In this document: positions 42,513 to 50,440 of the stretch, piece after piece
Layout of the letters: the number at the start of each line of letters is the position of its first letter
How positions within the stretch are numbered: the stretch's first letter is position 1
Assembly: GCA_017428785.1 (NCBI GenBank)
Contig: JAFRQD010000006.1
Span: 1 to 64,000, forward strand
Direction: 5' to 3'
Length of the DNA: 64,000 bases
Source: Bacteroidaceae bacterium
Lineage (GTDB): Bacteria > Bacteroidota > Bacteroidia > Bacteroidales > Bacteroidaceae
Made by a program: the position numbers and the translations under genes
The notes under the pieces: generated by a model
Told to the model about the DNA's origin: nothing
Seen by the model: only the letters and a program-made list of their open reading frames with translations
Databases searched by the model: none

Positions 42513-43394
42513 ATGGCATACGACATCTCGGTAATCATCCCCATCTACAACGTCGAGCAATACCTGAGAAGGGCTTTGGACAGCCTCTTGGCTCAGACAC
42601 ACGACAGCTGGGAAGCCATCCTTGTCGACGACGGCAGCCCCGATGCCTGCGGCGTCATCGCCGACGAATATGCGAACAAGGACAGACGCTTCAAGGTGAT
42701 TCATAAGACAAACGGAGGGCTGTCGGATGCCAGGAATGCGGGCATGGAAGCAGCAAGCGGGACGTACCTCCTCTTCCTTGACCCCGACGACTTCTTCCAT
42801 CCCCAACTCATGGAGCTGTGCTTCAAGGCAGCAGAGAAAGAGGATGCCGATGCCGTTGTCTTCACATACCACCACTACTATCGCACGATAAACAGAGTCA
42901 GGCATTTCCTCCATCTGCCCGACAGCAAGCCCTCTTTCAAGAAGTATCGCGACATCAAGTATCTTACGACAGACAACATCTTCGCCTACGCCACCGAATA
43001 CTCCCACCCGAAAGACATCGACCGGCGATGGGCAGTGAGGCACTGCCAAGCCTGCTTCAAGATGTATCGGACGAGGCTCGTCAAAGGCATCCCTTTCGTG
43101 AAGGGCATTTATCTTGAAGATTTTCCGTGGTGGAGCGAAGTGCTGCTGCACATCAGGCGGTGCACGATACTCAATCTGCCACTCTATTACTACTACCCCA
43201 ACCCGAAGAGCTTCCTCCTGTCGTCCGACACACGCCGCATCGCCGACAACCTGGAGCAAAGCATCCTTGCGGCACAAAAGGTTTACGAGAATGCGCCAGC
43301 CGACAAGAAGGCACTCTGGGAGAAACGCTTCCTTACGCCTTTCCAGCATTATCTGGAGAAGAAGAGGCGCAAGATGAAAGGCTCGAACGGCTGA
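42513..43394 (+). CDS. Family 2 glycosyltransferase, tandem copy 2
   Basis: 293 aa paralogue of the 41652-42509 product. Conserved DVSVIIPIYNVEQYLRRALDSLL-type start, VDDGSPDACG, NGGLSDARNAG and the DxD-like FLDPDDF, where the first Asp pair is D-P-D rather than D-A-D. Same CQACFKMYRTRLVKGIPF and DFPWWSEVLLHIRRC tail. Convergent with the next gene, 10 bp between stop codons. The two copies probably add different or successive sugars. Confidence 0.9.
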   Translation: MAYDISVIIPIYNVEQYLRRALDSLLAQTHDSWEAILVDDGSPDACGVIADEYANKDRRFKVIHKTNGGLSDARNAGMEAASGTYLLFLDPDDFFHPQLMELCFKAAEKEDADAVVFTYHHYYRTINRVRHFLHLPDSKPSFKKYRDIKYLTTDNIFAYATEYSHPKDIDRRWAVRHCQACFKMYRTRLVKGIPFVKGIYLEDFPWWSEVLLHIRRCTILNLPLYYYYPNPKSFLLSSDTRRIADNLEQSILAAQKVYENAPADKKALWEKRFLTPFQHYLEKKRRKMKGSNG

Positions 43395-43404
43395 CAGCCA
43401 AGCC

Positions 43405-44388
43405 TCAGACAGAGAGTATGCACTTCAAATAATACTTGGCATAGTTGAAGCGACGCACGATTCGATAGGCCAAGTCTTCAGGCAATCCGCAAAAGGCACG
43501 GGACACCAACTGCTGCGAAGCGACATAAAGGGACAGGTACTTGCGAGGATAGCGTCCCTTGGTAACAAGAAACGTTGCCTCCTGTTCAGAAAGTCGCGTT
43601 CCGAAAGCCTCGCTATGGGCATTCGTCACAATCTGTATCTTTTCCCTGACTTCCAGTTCCCTGTTCTCGTCCTGTGTGGAAAAGCCGCCCGTCACAAAGG
43701 TTGCGAAACACCGGCTTACAAAACGTCCCTTATGGCCTGCTGCCACTAAGCGCAGCGTCATGTCATAGTCCGCAGCAAGCCTGTATGCCTGGTCATAGCC
43801 GCCTATCTCGATGAGGGCTGCCCGACGATACAACATCGATGGGTGCGGGATGACGCTGGTGACGAAGAGTTTGTGCAGACGGCGTTGGGGATGATGGTAA
43901 TGCGTGAAGCGTGTGTGCGGTCCTTGGGGAAGGACTGGGGCAAAGGTGAAGCTGCAGCCGCTCTCCTCCAACGCCTTCACCGAGAGGGCAAGCCCGTCGG
44001 AGAGATGATAGCAATCGTCTGAGTTAAGAAAGATGACATACCTGCCTCGTGCCAAGGCTATGCCTCTGTTCATCGCCTCGTATATGCTGGAGTCGGACTT
44101 GCTCAGGATGCGTATGTCATGACGCACATTACAATACTGTTGCAGGAATCGGAGCGTGCCATCGTCCGAGCCGCCGTCGACAATCAGATGCTCCAACGCC
44201 ACGCCTTTCTGCTGCTGCACGGACTCGAGGTTCTTGAGGAAGAGGGCTTCCCTTCCTTCTCGCAAAGGATTGAAGCAGACGGTCACTACCGTCACCACAG
44301 GGTCTGCCTGTGTGGCTCTGCCGGAGGCTTCCTTAAGTATCACCTCTTCGCGGAACGCTTCTGGTGATGGAATGTCAGAGCACATCAT
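43405..44388 (-). CDS. Family 2 glycosyltransferase
   Basis: 327 aa. TVVTVCFNPL near residue 34, HLIVDGGSDDGT near 69, the metal-binding FLNSDDCYHL near 122 and VIPHPSMLYRR; ADYDMTLRL near 213 is the usual acceptor-side motif. The 14-bp overlap with the upstream gene (stop at 44375) implies coupling. Convergent with 43394. Resembles glycosyltransferases that use the DGGSxDGT variant, as do the genes at 46639 and 49498. Confidence 0.88.
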   Translation of the reverse strand: MMCSDIPSPEAFREEVILKEASGRATQADPVVTVVTVCFNPLREGREALFLKNLESVQQQKGVALEHLIVDGGSDDGTLRFLQQYCNVRHDIRILSKSDSSIYEAMNRGIALARGRYVIFLNSDDCYHLSDGLALSVKALEESGCSFTFAPVLPQGPHTRFTHYHHPQRRLHKLFVTSVIPHPSMLYRRAALIEIGGYDQAYRLAADYDMTLRLVAAGHKGRFVSRCFATFVTGGFSTQDENRELEVREKIQIVTNAHSEAFGTRLSEQEATFLVTKGRYPRKYLSLYVASQQLVSRAFCGLPEDLAYRIVRRFNYAKYYLKCILSV

Positions 44389-45214
44389 TGAACCTTTCAG
44401 GTATCTTTACGACAAGTCTCAACTCGAACATGGCGGGCTTGTTGAGTGCATAGGGCGGACGGCACCAAGTCTGGCAGATGCGTGCCAGGCGCGTCCAGCG
44501 GTCGAAGTCGCGAGCCTTCTTCTCCGTGGCGTACTTGATGGTGCGGCTTCGCTTGTAGATGTGTTTCTTCCATCCTTGTGCCACACGGTCGGCATCGCCG
44601 AGCCGCTCCTCGAGTATCCTGCTGTCGGCATAGCCGAAGTGCATGAGATAGAGCCCCGAGGCAATGTGGAAGTTGTGCCCTTTGACACGATGGAAGCCGC
44701 TGCCCCACCGGCAAGGCTGCGAGATGATGGAGGGCTTTGTGTAGCGAGTGCCTATCTGGGCATAATGCCGTTGGCTAAGGAATGTCTTCTCCACAGACAG
44801 GTCGCCCTCCTCGTCCAGTTTCTGGCCGAAGTCAAGCCCGAGGGGGGAGAGGCTGACATCTATTTCCTGCTGCGACAGGAACTCTCTGAGGCCGAGGCCC
44901 AGCTTGGGATCGACTACGATATATTCATCCGCATCAACACCGATGACCAGGTCATAGCCCTCCGAGAAGAGCCGCGCCGCCTGCTCCGAGAGAAACTTCA
45001 GCCTTCCCTTCTCGGCAGCCACTACCTGCTGCCCTATTTTGGGATGGAGGAAAGCGTTTGTCCCCTGGCAGACATCGCCCACAGCCTGGTCCTCTCCATC
45101 ATAATAGATGTAGAGGTTCTCCTTGCCCAGTTCACGCCCGTAATATTCCACCCACTTGCGCAGGAAGAATTCGTCGTTGCGGACCATCGTCAGTGCTGCT
45201 ATTCGTTTCATCAT
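44375..45214 (-). CDS. Glycosyltransferase family 2/92-like protein
   Basis: 279 aa from ATG 45214. Opening MMKRIAALTMVRNDEFFLRKWVEYYGRELG is typical of the Glyco_tranf_2_4/GT92-like group; DYDLVIGVDADEYIVVDP near residue 98 is the DxD site; the C-terminal RWTRLARICQTWCRPP part follows. The frame extends 18 nt further but there only through the promoter (TTG start), so ATG 45214 is preferred. Leader about 10 nt. Confidence 0.82.
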   Translation of the reverse strand: MMKRIAALTMVRNDEFFLRKWVEYYGRELGKENLYIYYDGEDQAVGDVCQGTNAFLHPKIGQQVVAAEKGRLKFLSEQAARLFSEGYDLVIGVDADEYIVVDPKLGLGLREFLSQQEIDVSLSPLGLDFGQKLDEEGDLSVEKTFLSQRHYAQIGTRYTKPSIISQPCRWGSGFHRVKGHNFHIASGLYLMHFGYADSRILEERLGDADRVAQGWKKHIYKRSRTIKYATEKKARDFDRWTRLARICQTWCRPPYALNKPAMFELRLVVKIPERFNDVL

Positions 45215-45229
45215 ATTATGTACGATGTA

Positions 45230-45237
45230 CAAAGGTA
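45230..45237 (-). promoter_or_regulatory. Promoter -7 box of glycosyltransferase pair
   Basis: Minus-strand TACCTTTG; the expected start site is near 45224, 10 nt before ATG 45214. Confidence 0.7.
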
Positions 45238-45386
45238 CGATAAAAAAATTGAATTTTTAAAATTAAGAATTAAAAATTAACACATGCACTGGCAATTTCT
45301 TCTTTCTGTGCCGACTTCATCGGGCTAAAGCCTCTTCATTCTCATAATATTTCCTGTTTCTTAACGCTTTATTCTCAATTTCTTTG

Positions 45387-45394
45387 TATCTTTG
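45387..45394 (+). promoter_or_regulatory. Promoter -7 box of hexapeptide acetyltransferase gene
   Basis: TATCTTTG, 20 bp upstream of ATG 45415; -33 region weak. Confidence 0.65.
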
Positions 45395-45414
45395 CACACA
45401 GAAAGAGGGGAAGA

Positions 45415-46131
45415 ATGTCATTTCGACTTTTCCGCCTTTTATTTTTAATTCTCTCGAGTGCTATGGGATTGAGAACTTATTTCAGAAACAAGAGAAGGAA
45501 ATGGCTAATGAAGATGCTACCCGAGCTTGGGGGCCTGATTGAGCAGGGAGCATATTACTTCAACGACAGCAAGTCCACCCGACTGTCGCCTAAGTGCAAG
45601 ATATATCCGCCGTATCATCTGTACGACTGCAAAGTGGGCGACTACACATATATCTCGATGAATTCGAGGATTTCGATGGCCAGGATTGGCAAGTTCTGCT
45701 CCATCGGCCCAGGCTTCGTATGTGGGCACGGCGTGCATCCCATCGACGGTGTCAGCACTTCGCCGATGTTCTATTCCACCATGAAGCAGAACGGCACGAC
45801 GCTCTCCTGCAAAGACAAATTCGAGGAGCGCAAGCTCATCCGCATCGGCAACGATGTGTTCATCGGCATGGGTGTGACGGTATTGGATGGTGTGACGATT
45901 GGCGACGGTGCCATCATCGGTGCCGGAGCAGTGGTGTCGAAGGACATCCCGCCATACGCCATAGCCGTGGGCTGCCCCATCCGCATCATCAAATACCGGT
46001 TCGACGAGGACACAATCCAACAGTTCCTCGACCTCAAATGGTGGGACAAGGGGGAAGACTGCCTGAAGCTTGTGGAGAAGCATTTCCTCGACCCTGCCGA
46101 GTTCCTGAACGCCGCACGAAAACTCCCCTAA
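45415..46131 (+). CDS. CatB-like hexapeptide O-acetyltransferase
   Basis: 238 aa. Left-handed beta-helix acetyltransferase of the xenobiotic/CatB type: repeated hexapeptides (KVGDYTYISMNSRISMARIGKFCSIGPG), the catalytic His region CGHGVHPIDGVST near residue 103 with a long loop, then NDVFIGMGVTVLDGVTIGDGAIIGAG and AVGCPIRIIKYRF. The N-terminus is basic and hydrophobic (about 25 residues). In this glycan neighbourhood O-acetylation of a surface sugar is more likely than antibiotic inactivation (inference). Monocistronic. Confidence 0.88.
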   Translation: MSFRLFRLLFLILSSAMGLRTYFRNKRRKWLMKMLPELGGLIEQGAYYFNDSKSTRLSPKCKIYPPYHLYDCKVGDYTYISMNSRISMARIGKFCSIGPGFVCGHGVHPIDGVSTSPMFYSTMKQNGTTLSCKDKFEERKLIRIGNDVFIGMGVTVLDGVTIGDGAIIGAGAVVSKDIPPYAIAVGCPIRIIKYRFDEDTIQQFLDLKWWDKGEDCLKLVEKHFLDPAEFLNAARKLP

Positions 46132-46160
46132 GCCTCATACACCAGACCCCATCTTATTCG

Positions 46161-46197
46161 CCCAGGGAGCCCCCTCCCGTAAGTGGCAGGGGCGAGG
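46161..46197. repeat. C-rich palindrome, degenerate
   Basis: CCCCCTCCC-GTAAGT-GGCAGGGGCGAGG member of the C-rich family, downstream of the acetyltransferase stop. Confidence 0.55.
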
Positions 46198-46216
46198 AAA
46201 TGCAGTGATGTAAAAA

Positions 46217-46410
46217 AAGCCTGGAAGGCTTCACTGTTAGTAACCGGGGGCGAAGCCCTCGGACAGAACATAGAGAGCACCTCCCCGCTCCTGCCTGGAA
46301 GGCAATACACTGGCCTCTCATAGTACTGCCCTCCAGGCAGTGAGGAGCAAGTTATCCGCTGATTCCGAGGGCTTCGCCCACGGTTACTCATAGTATAGCC
46401 CTACAGGCTT
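46217..46410. repeat. Long imperfect palindrome, copy C
   Basis: Arms AAGCCTGGAAGGCTTCAC... and ...GTATAGCCCTACAGGCTT with the same nested CTGCCTGGAAGGCA / TGCCCTCCAGGCAG pair as copies A and B. Confidence 0.87.
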
Positions 46411-46541
46411 AATATGCAACCTGACTTTACTCAGTAGCAAAGCTGTCAGCACGATTTCCCCGGACAGCAATAAAAAGAAATGGGTAAATGGTTAAATGCT
46501 AACTGGTTAAATGGTAAATAAAACTCCCTCTTGAGGGGCTT

Positions 46542-46630
46542 AAAAACGCCGCGTGCGGCGATTGCAATCCCCGCGTGCGGCGTTGGTCATTTCCGCGTGC
46601 GGCGTTGGCAATCCCCGCACGCGGCGTTTT
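46542..46630. repeat. CCGC array copy 8 (reverse orientation)
   Basis: Units GT, GT, GT, AC, 22-bp period. Ends 8 bp from the stop codon of the minus-strand glycosyltransferase gene; the stop TAG lies within a CCCCCCTATGG flank. A CCCTCTTGAGGGG palindrome lies on the other side. Confidence 0.9.
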
Positions 46631-46638
46631 CTACCCCC

Positions 46639-47496
46639 CTATGGCACCTCCGGACTCTGCCCCGGAAGGCGGTGCGAGAGCAGCCGCCCACGGTCGATGT
46701 GGAGGCAGAGGAAGTTTATCATTTTCAACAGATTATGGACAAGCGAGCGCAGCAATCCGCCGCGTTGGCGGATGTGGAGCAGATGGATGTGGTCGGGTGT
46801 GCTTTCATACCCGTCGAGCCTTTGCATGACTGGCCTCAGCCACTCGGGTACGATTTCGCGGCGGATGCGCAGGCAGTCCTCCCATCCCGCGTTGCCCTGG
46901 CTGCTCACGCCGGTCATATCGTAGCAGCACACCACCGTATCCACCTTCTGGAAAGTGGCTCCGGCAAACAGCATCTCCATCCATCGGGCATAGTCGGCGC
47001 AGACGCTGTAGGTAGGGTCGAATCCCTTCTCCTGCAAGGCTTTGGTGCGCACGAACATGGCCTGGTGGCAGATGTTGTGGTAATAGAAGATGTAGAGGTC
47101 CATCGGGTATGGCATCCTGCAAAGCACGCGCCGGTCGGGATAGACCTTGTACCAGTCGCCATAGACGATGTCGGCCGTGAGCGGATGGGCAAAGACGCTG
47201 CTGAGCGTATCGCTCGAGAAATACTCGTCGCCCGAGTTCATGCACGAGATGTACTGTCCGCCGGCATGGGCGATGCCCTTGTTGATGGCATCGTATATGC
47301 CCCCGTCCGACTCGGAGCACCAATAGGCGAACAGCTCTTTGTTTGCCTCTATGAGGTCGCGGCTGCCGTCGGTGCTGCCCCCGTCGATGACTATCCACTC
47401 GTAGTCGGCAAAGGTCTGGCTCTTCACCGACGCTATGGTGCGGGCCAGCCCATCGCGGTTGTTGTAGTTGATGGTGATGATGGATAGACTCACCAT
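46639..47496 (-). CDS. Family 2 glycosyltransferase
   Basis: 285 aa from ATG 47496 (an ATG 9 nt upstream is also in frame). SIITINYNNRDGLARTI, IVIDGGSTDGSRDL near residue 38, WCSESDGGIYDAINKGIA and the metal site MNSGDEYF near 88; YNICHQAMFVRT and CADYARWMEML follow. Same DGGSTDGS subtype as the 49498-50403 product. Last gene of the minus-strand glycan string; 42 bp after the WbsX fusion gene. Confidence 0.9.
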   Translation of the reverse strand: MVSLSIITINYNNRDGLARTIASVKSQTFADYEWIVIDGGSTDGSRDLIEANKELFAYWCSESDGGIYDAINKGIAHAGGQYISCMNSGDEYFSSDTLSSVFAHPLTADIVYGDWYKVYPDRRVLCRMPYPMDLYIFYYHNICHQAMFVRTKALQEKGFDPTYSVCADYARWMEMLFAGATFQKVDTVVCCYDMTGVSSQGNAGWEDCLRIRREIVPEWLRPVMQRLDGYESTPDHIHLLHIRQRGGLLRSLVHNLLKMINFLCLHIDRGRLLSHRLPGQSPEVP

Positions 47497-47538
47497 AGTT
47501 CTCAATTCTTAATTCTTCTTTTCTTAATTCTTAATCCC

Positions 47539-49482
47539 CTACCTGTATCTTATCCCCTTCCACAGTTTGAGCAAGGGGAACTTTATGTTGCGGAAACCTT
47601 TGCCTTTGTAGAGGCTTTTCATGTCGCGGGGATAGAGTTTGAGCCCCTGGCGGTATAGTTGCCATAGGGCGAACTGCTCCCACAGGCTCTTTCCCTTCAG
47701 CGAGAGGTGGCCTATGAAGTCCTGACTGACATCGGGGCAGACATTGCTGGCGCTGCAGCTTTCCTGGTTGTAGATCATGGCAGGGTGTGTCGTGGTCCAG
47801 ATGCGGGCTGTGCGCATGATGCCGAAGAGGCTCTCGGCATCCTCATAGCGTCGCAAGTCCTCGCGGAAAGGATGCTGGAGGAGCAGGCTGCGCAGCATGA
47901 TGCACGAACCGGCCACGGGCATGAAGCGGCCCGTTGACCAGGCTCGGAAATTGTTGCTGAGCACACCTTCCCTGTACTTGGTGGAGTATGGGATGAGCTG
48001 CCCGTCAGTGCGAAGCTGATGCGTGCCGCAGAAGAAATGACAGTCGGGATGCTCGTGAATCAGGGCTGCAAAGTGCTCGAGTATGCCAGGCGCAAGTTCG
48101 TCGTCGGCATCGAGTATCATCACCCATCGCCCGCTGGCATTGCGGACGCCAAGGTTGCGAGCCGAAGCCGGCCCGCCGTTGGGTTTCGTGAAGAACCTGA
48201 GGCGCTCGCTGCTTACCTCCTTGGCACGTGCAAGGCTGCCGTCCGTCGAGCCGTCGTCCACGACAAGAACCTCGTAGTCTGTGAACGTCTGCGAGAGAAC
48301 CGACTGGAGCGTGCGGCAGATATACTTCTCCTTATTATATAAAGGTACCACGATGGAGATGAGCGGAGCGCTGTGCACGGACTTCGGCTGTGCCGCCTGT
48401 CCTGTGGCACAGAACACCCGTCCCGTCGCCTCGATGTATTGCTTGCCCCATCGTCTGTCCGGCTCAAGGTAGTTGCCCTCGCCCCATTCATTCCAAGCCT
48501 TGATGAAGACGAGGCGCTCCTGTTCAGGCCTGCCTGCCACATGCTCCGAAGCGAAACAGCAAAGCCGGGCCCACTTGTCGGGCGTGGAGTCGGCAAGGAT
48601 ATGGGCAACGACACCGCTGCGTGGCGAATGGTCGAAGTCGGGGTCGATGCAGGGCAGCACCTCGGGATGCTGAGAGAAGATGTCGCATGTCTTGCTGACA
48701 TAGTCCTCGTATCTCACCGTATAAGGTATGCCCGAAGCGATGAGGCTGTCGCGCAACCGACGCTCGCTCTTGCTGCATTGCCATGCATCCACGCTGTCGA
48801 GCAAGGGGTCGAGGACAAGCGAGTCGTAATGGTGCCCCTTGTCGCTCCACCTGAGGGAAACAGAACCTATGCAAAGCGCAAAGAAATGGAAGCCCTCCAG
48901 CCCATGTTCGTGCGCCAAGCGGTCCCAAATCTCGTGCATGCGACCGATGTCTATCTTCGAAGGGTCGAACACGCCAAAGAGAAGCCTGCCGTTCACCTTC
49001 ATATAGCGCTCGTCCTTGAAAGCGGGAAGCATGGCATTGAAATGCGCCACGATGTCTTCATCCCCAGGATACGTCTGCTCCATGAGAAGCTTGTCGGGCA
49101 AATCGGGATCCCAGGTCTTGGAATACCACGAGTGGTTTGCCCAGCAAAGGCAGAACGGGAAGTCGGGTTTGCCACTGCGGACCACGTCGTCGAACACCTC
49201 ATGCAGCAGGCGCTTGCCTCCCCCGAACCAATAATGCCAATAGCAGAAGCCCTCGATGCCAGCCTCGCGTGCCAACTGAGCCTGCTTCTCTCTGGTCTCC
49301 GGCACACGAAGGTCGTAGAAACCCAAGTCGCGGGGGATGCGAGGCTGATAGTGCCCGGGGAAAAGCGGGACGGCACGAGCCACGTTGGTCCATTCCGTGA
49401 AGCCTGGCTCCCACCACTCGTCGTTCTCCGGCGTAGGATAGAACTGCGGCAGATAGAATGCTATGGGGCGAACGTTATTCAT
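47539..49482 (-). CDS. WbsX (GH99-like) and family 2 glycosyltransferase fusion
   Basis: 647 aa with two parts. Residues about 1-360 are a WbsX/GH99-like domain found in O-antigen loci: IAFYLPQFYPTPENDEWWEPGFTEWTNV, FCYWHYWFGGG, FCLCWANHSWYSKTW and FIKAWNEWGEGNYLEPD. Residues about 373-647 are a GT-A glycosyltransferase: ISIVVPLYNKEKYICRTL, VVDDGSTDGS, NGGPASARNLG and ILDADDEL as the DxD site. Gap of 15 bp to the previous gene. The WbsX part may process or bind polysaccharide while the GT part extends it (inference). Confidence 0.9.
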   Translation of the reverse strand: MNNVRPIAFYLPQFYPTPENDEWWEPGFTEWTNVARAVPLFPGHYQPRIPRDLGFYDLRVPETREKQAQLAREAGIEGFCYWHYWFGGGKRLLHEVFDDVVRSGKPDFPFCLCWANHSWYSKTWDPDLPDKLLMEQTYPGDEDIVAHFNAMLPAFKDERYMKVNGRLLFGVFDPSKIDIGRMHEIWDRLAHEHGLEGFHFFALCIGSVSLRWSDKGHHYDSLVLDPLLDSVDAWQCSKSERRLRDSLIASGIPYTVRYEDYVSKTCDIFSQHPEVLPCIDPDFDHSPRSGVVAHILADSTPDKWARLCCFASEHVAGRPEQERLVFIKAWNEWGEGNYLEPDRRWGKQYIEATGRVFCATGQAAQPKSVHSAPLISIVVPLYNKEKYICRTLQSVLSQTFTDYEVLVVDDGSTDGSLARAKEVSSERLRFFTKPNGGPASARNLGVRNASGRWVMILDADDELAPGILEHFAALIHEHPDCHFFCGTHQLRTDGQLIPYSTKYREGVLSNNFRAWSTGRFMPVAGSCIMLRSLLLQHPFREDLRRYEDAESLFGIMRTARIWTTTHPAMIYNQESCSASNVCPDVSQDFIGHLSLKGKSLWEQFALWQLYRQGLKLYPRDMKSLYKGKGFRNIKFPLLKLWKGIRYR

Positions 49483-49497
49483 CTTTATACGGGGAAC

Positions 49498-50403
49498 TCA
49501 TTTACACAACATGCAGAGCAGAGTCAGGATGTTCGTGACGAGCAACACGACGCAAGCATAGATGAGAATCCTGATAATCTTGTTGTGCTGCCTCCGCTTT
49601 TTCAACAGGAAATTCCGCTCGTAGAAAGCCATAGCCAGGGACTCGGAATCCTCCGCGTCGGTCAGGTTCTTTAGCGTTTTAACGGCCAGAAGAATCGGCG
49701 ACACCCTGTTCATCGCGTCTCGCCAAAGCTCGGAATAGTATCTCTCCTGAATGCGCTTTATCTCCGCCTTACGCTCCTTTTTCACGGCCTCAGTGGCATT
49801 GTCGCCCGTGCTGATGCCGCCAACCATAAAGTTGCAGACGGTCAAGTCTCTTCTCTCGAACTTCATGCCCTGCAAGAGGAGCGCAAGCCACTCTTCCCAG
49901 TCGCCATAGATGCGGAAGCTCTCGTCGTAGGGACGGTTCTTCACAGCCTCTGTGCGTATCAGCATCGACTGGTGACACATGTTGTCGGCAAAGAAATAAG
50001 CCAGGTCGATTGCCTCGGGAGCAAGTGCGAGCTGCTTCTTGCCGTCTTCGAAGACAAGCATCCAGTTGCCGTAGATGATGTCGGCATCCGTTTCCTGCTC
50101 GAAGACTTTCTCCAGCACATCGGGGGCAAAGAAAGAGTCGCCGGAGTTCATGTAGATGCAGTACTCGCCTCGGGCATGCTCCGTGCCCTTGTTCTGGGCA
50201 TTATAGACGCCTTTGTCCCGCTCGCTGCACCACCAGGCAATCTCCTCTTGATGCGCTTCGAGGAACTGCTTCGTGCCGTCCGTGCTACCTCCGTCAACGA
50301 CAATCCATTCGAAGTCGCGGAACGTCTGCTGATGGATGCTGCGGTATGTGTCCTTCAAACCTCCAAGGTTGTTATATGAGATGGTAATGATACTGACCTT
50401 CAT
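49498..50403 (-). CDS. Family 2 glycosyltransferase with C-terminal membrane anchor
   Basis: 301 aa from ATG 50403 (MKVSIITISYNN), after the upstream stop; the frame is open earlier but overlaps the GT4 gene. WIVVDGGSTDGTKQF near residue 35, WWCSERDKGVYNAQNKG and YMNSGDSFF near 90 (metal site), NMCHQSMLIRT. A basic stretch (KKRRQHNK) leads into a hydrophobic C-terminal segment (about 276-299) that should span the membrane. The upstream gene has the same kind of tail. Confidence 0.88.
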   Translation of the reverse strand: MKVSIITISYNNLGGLKDTYRSIHQQTFRDFEWIVVDGGSTDGTKQFLEAHQEEIAWWCSERDKGVYNAQNKGTEHARGEYCIYMNSGDSFFAPDVLEKVFEQETDADIIYGNWMLVFEDGKKQLALAPEAIDLAYFFADNMCHQSMLIRTEAVKNRPYDESFRIYGDWEEWLALLLQGMKFERRDLTVCNFMVGGISTGDNATEAVKKERKAEIKRIQERYYSELWRDAMNRVSPILLAVKTLKNLTDAEDSESLAMAFYERNFLLKKRRQHNKIIRILIYACVVLLVTNILTLLCMLCK

Positions 50404-50440
50404 GTCTCTTGTGTGATTAGCTAATGGTTCTTCTTTTGTA

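Larger units (their letters stand above)
46132..46638. other. 507-bp intergenic repeat region
   Basis: No gene. Holds a C-rich palindrome (46161-46197), long palindrome C (46217-46410), one diverged 44-bp unit (46408-46452), an ATGGTTAAATG low-complexity run (46478-46522) and CCGC array copy 8 (46542-46630). It separates two convergent transcripts. Confidence 0.85.

Noticed and set aside
45415..46131. Chloramphenicol resistance gene
   Set aside because: CatB-like fold alone does not show this; surrounding genes point to glycan O-acetylation.
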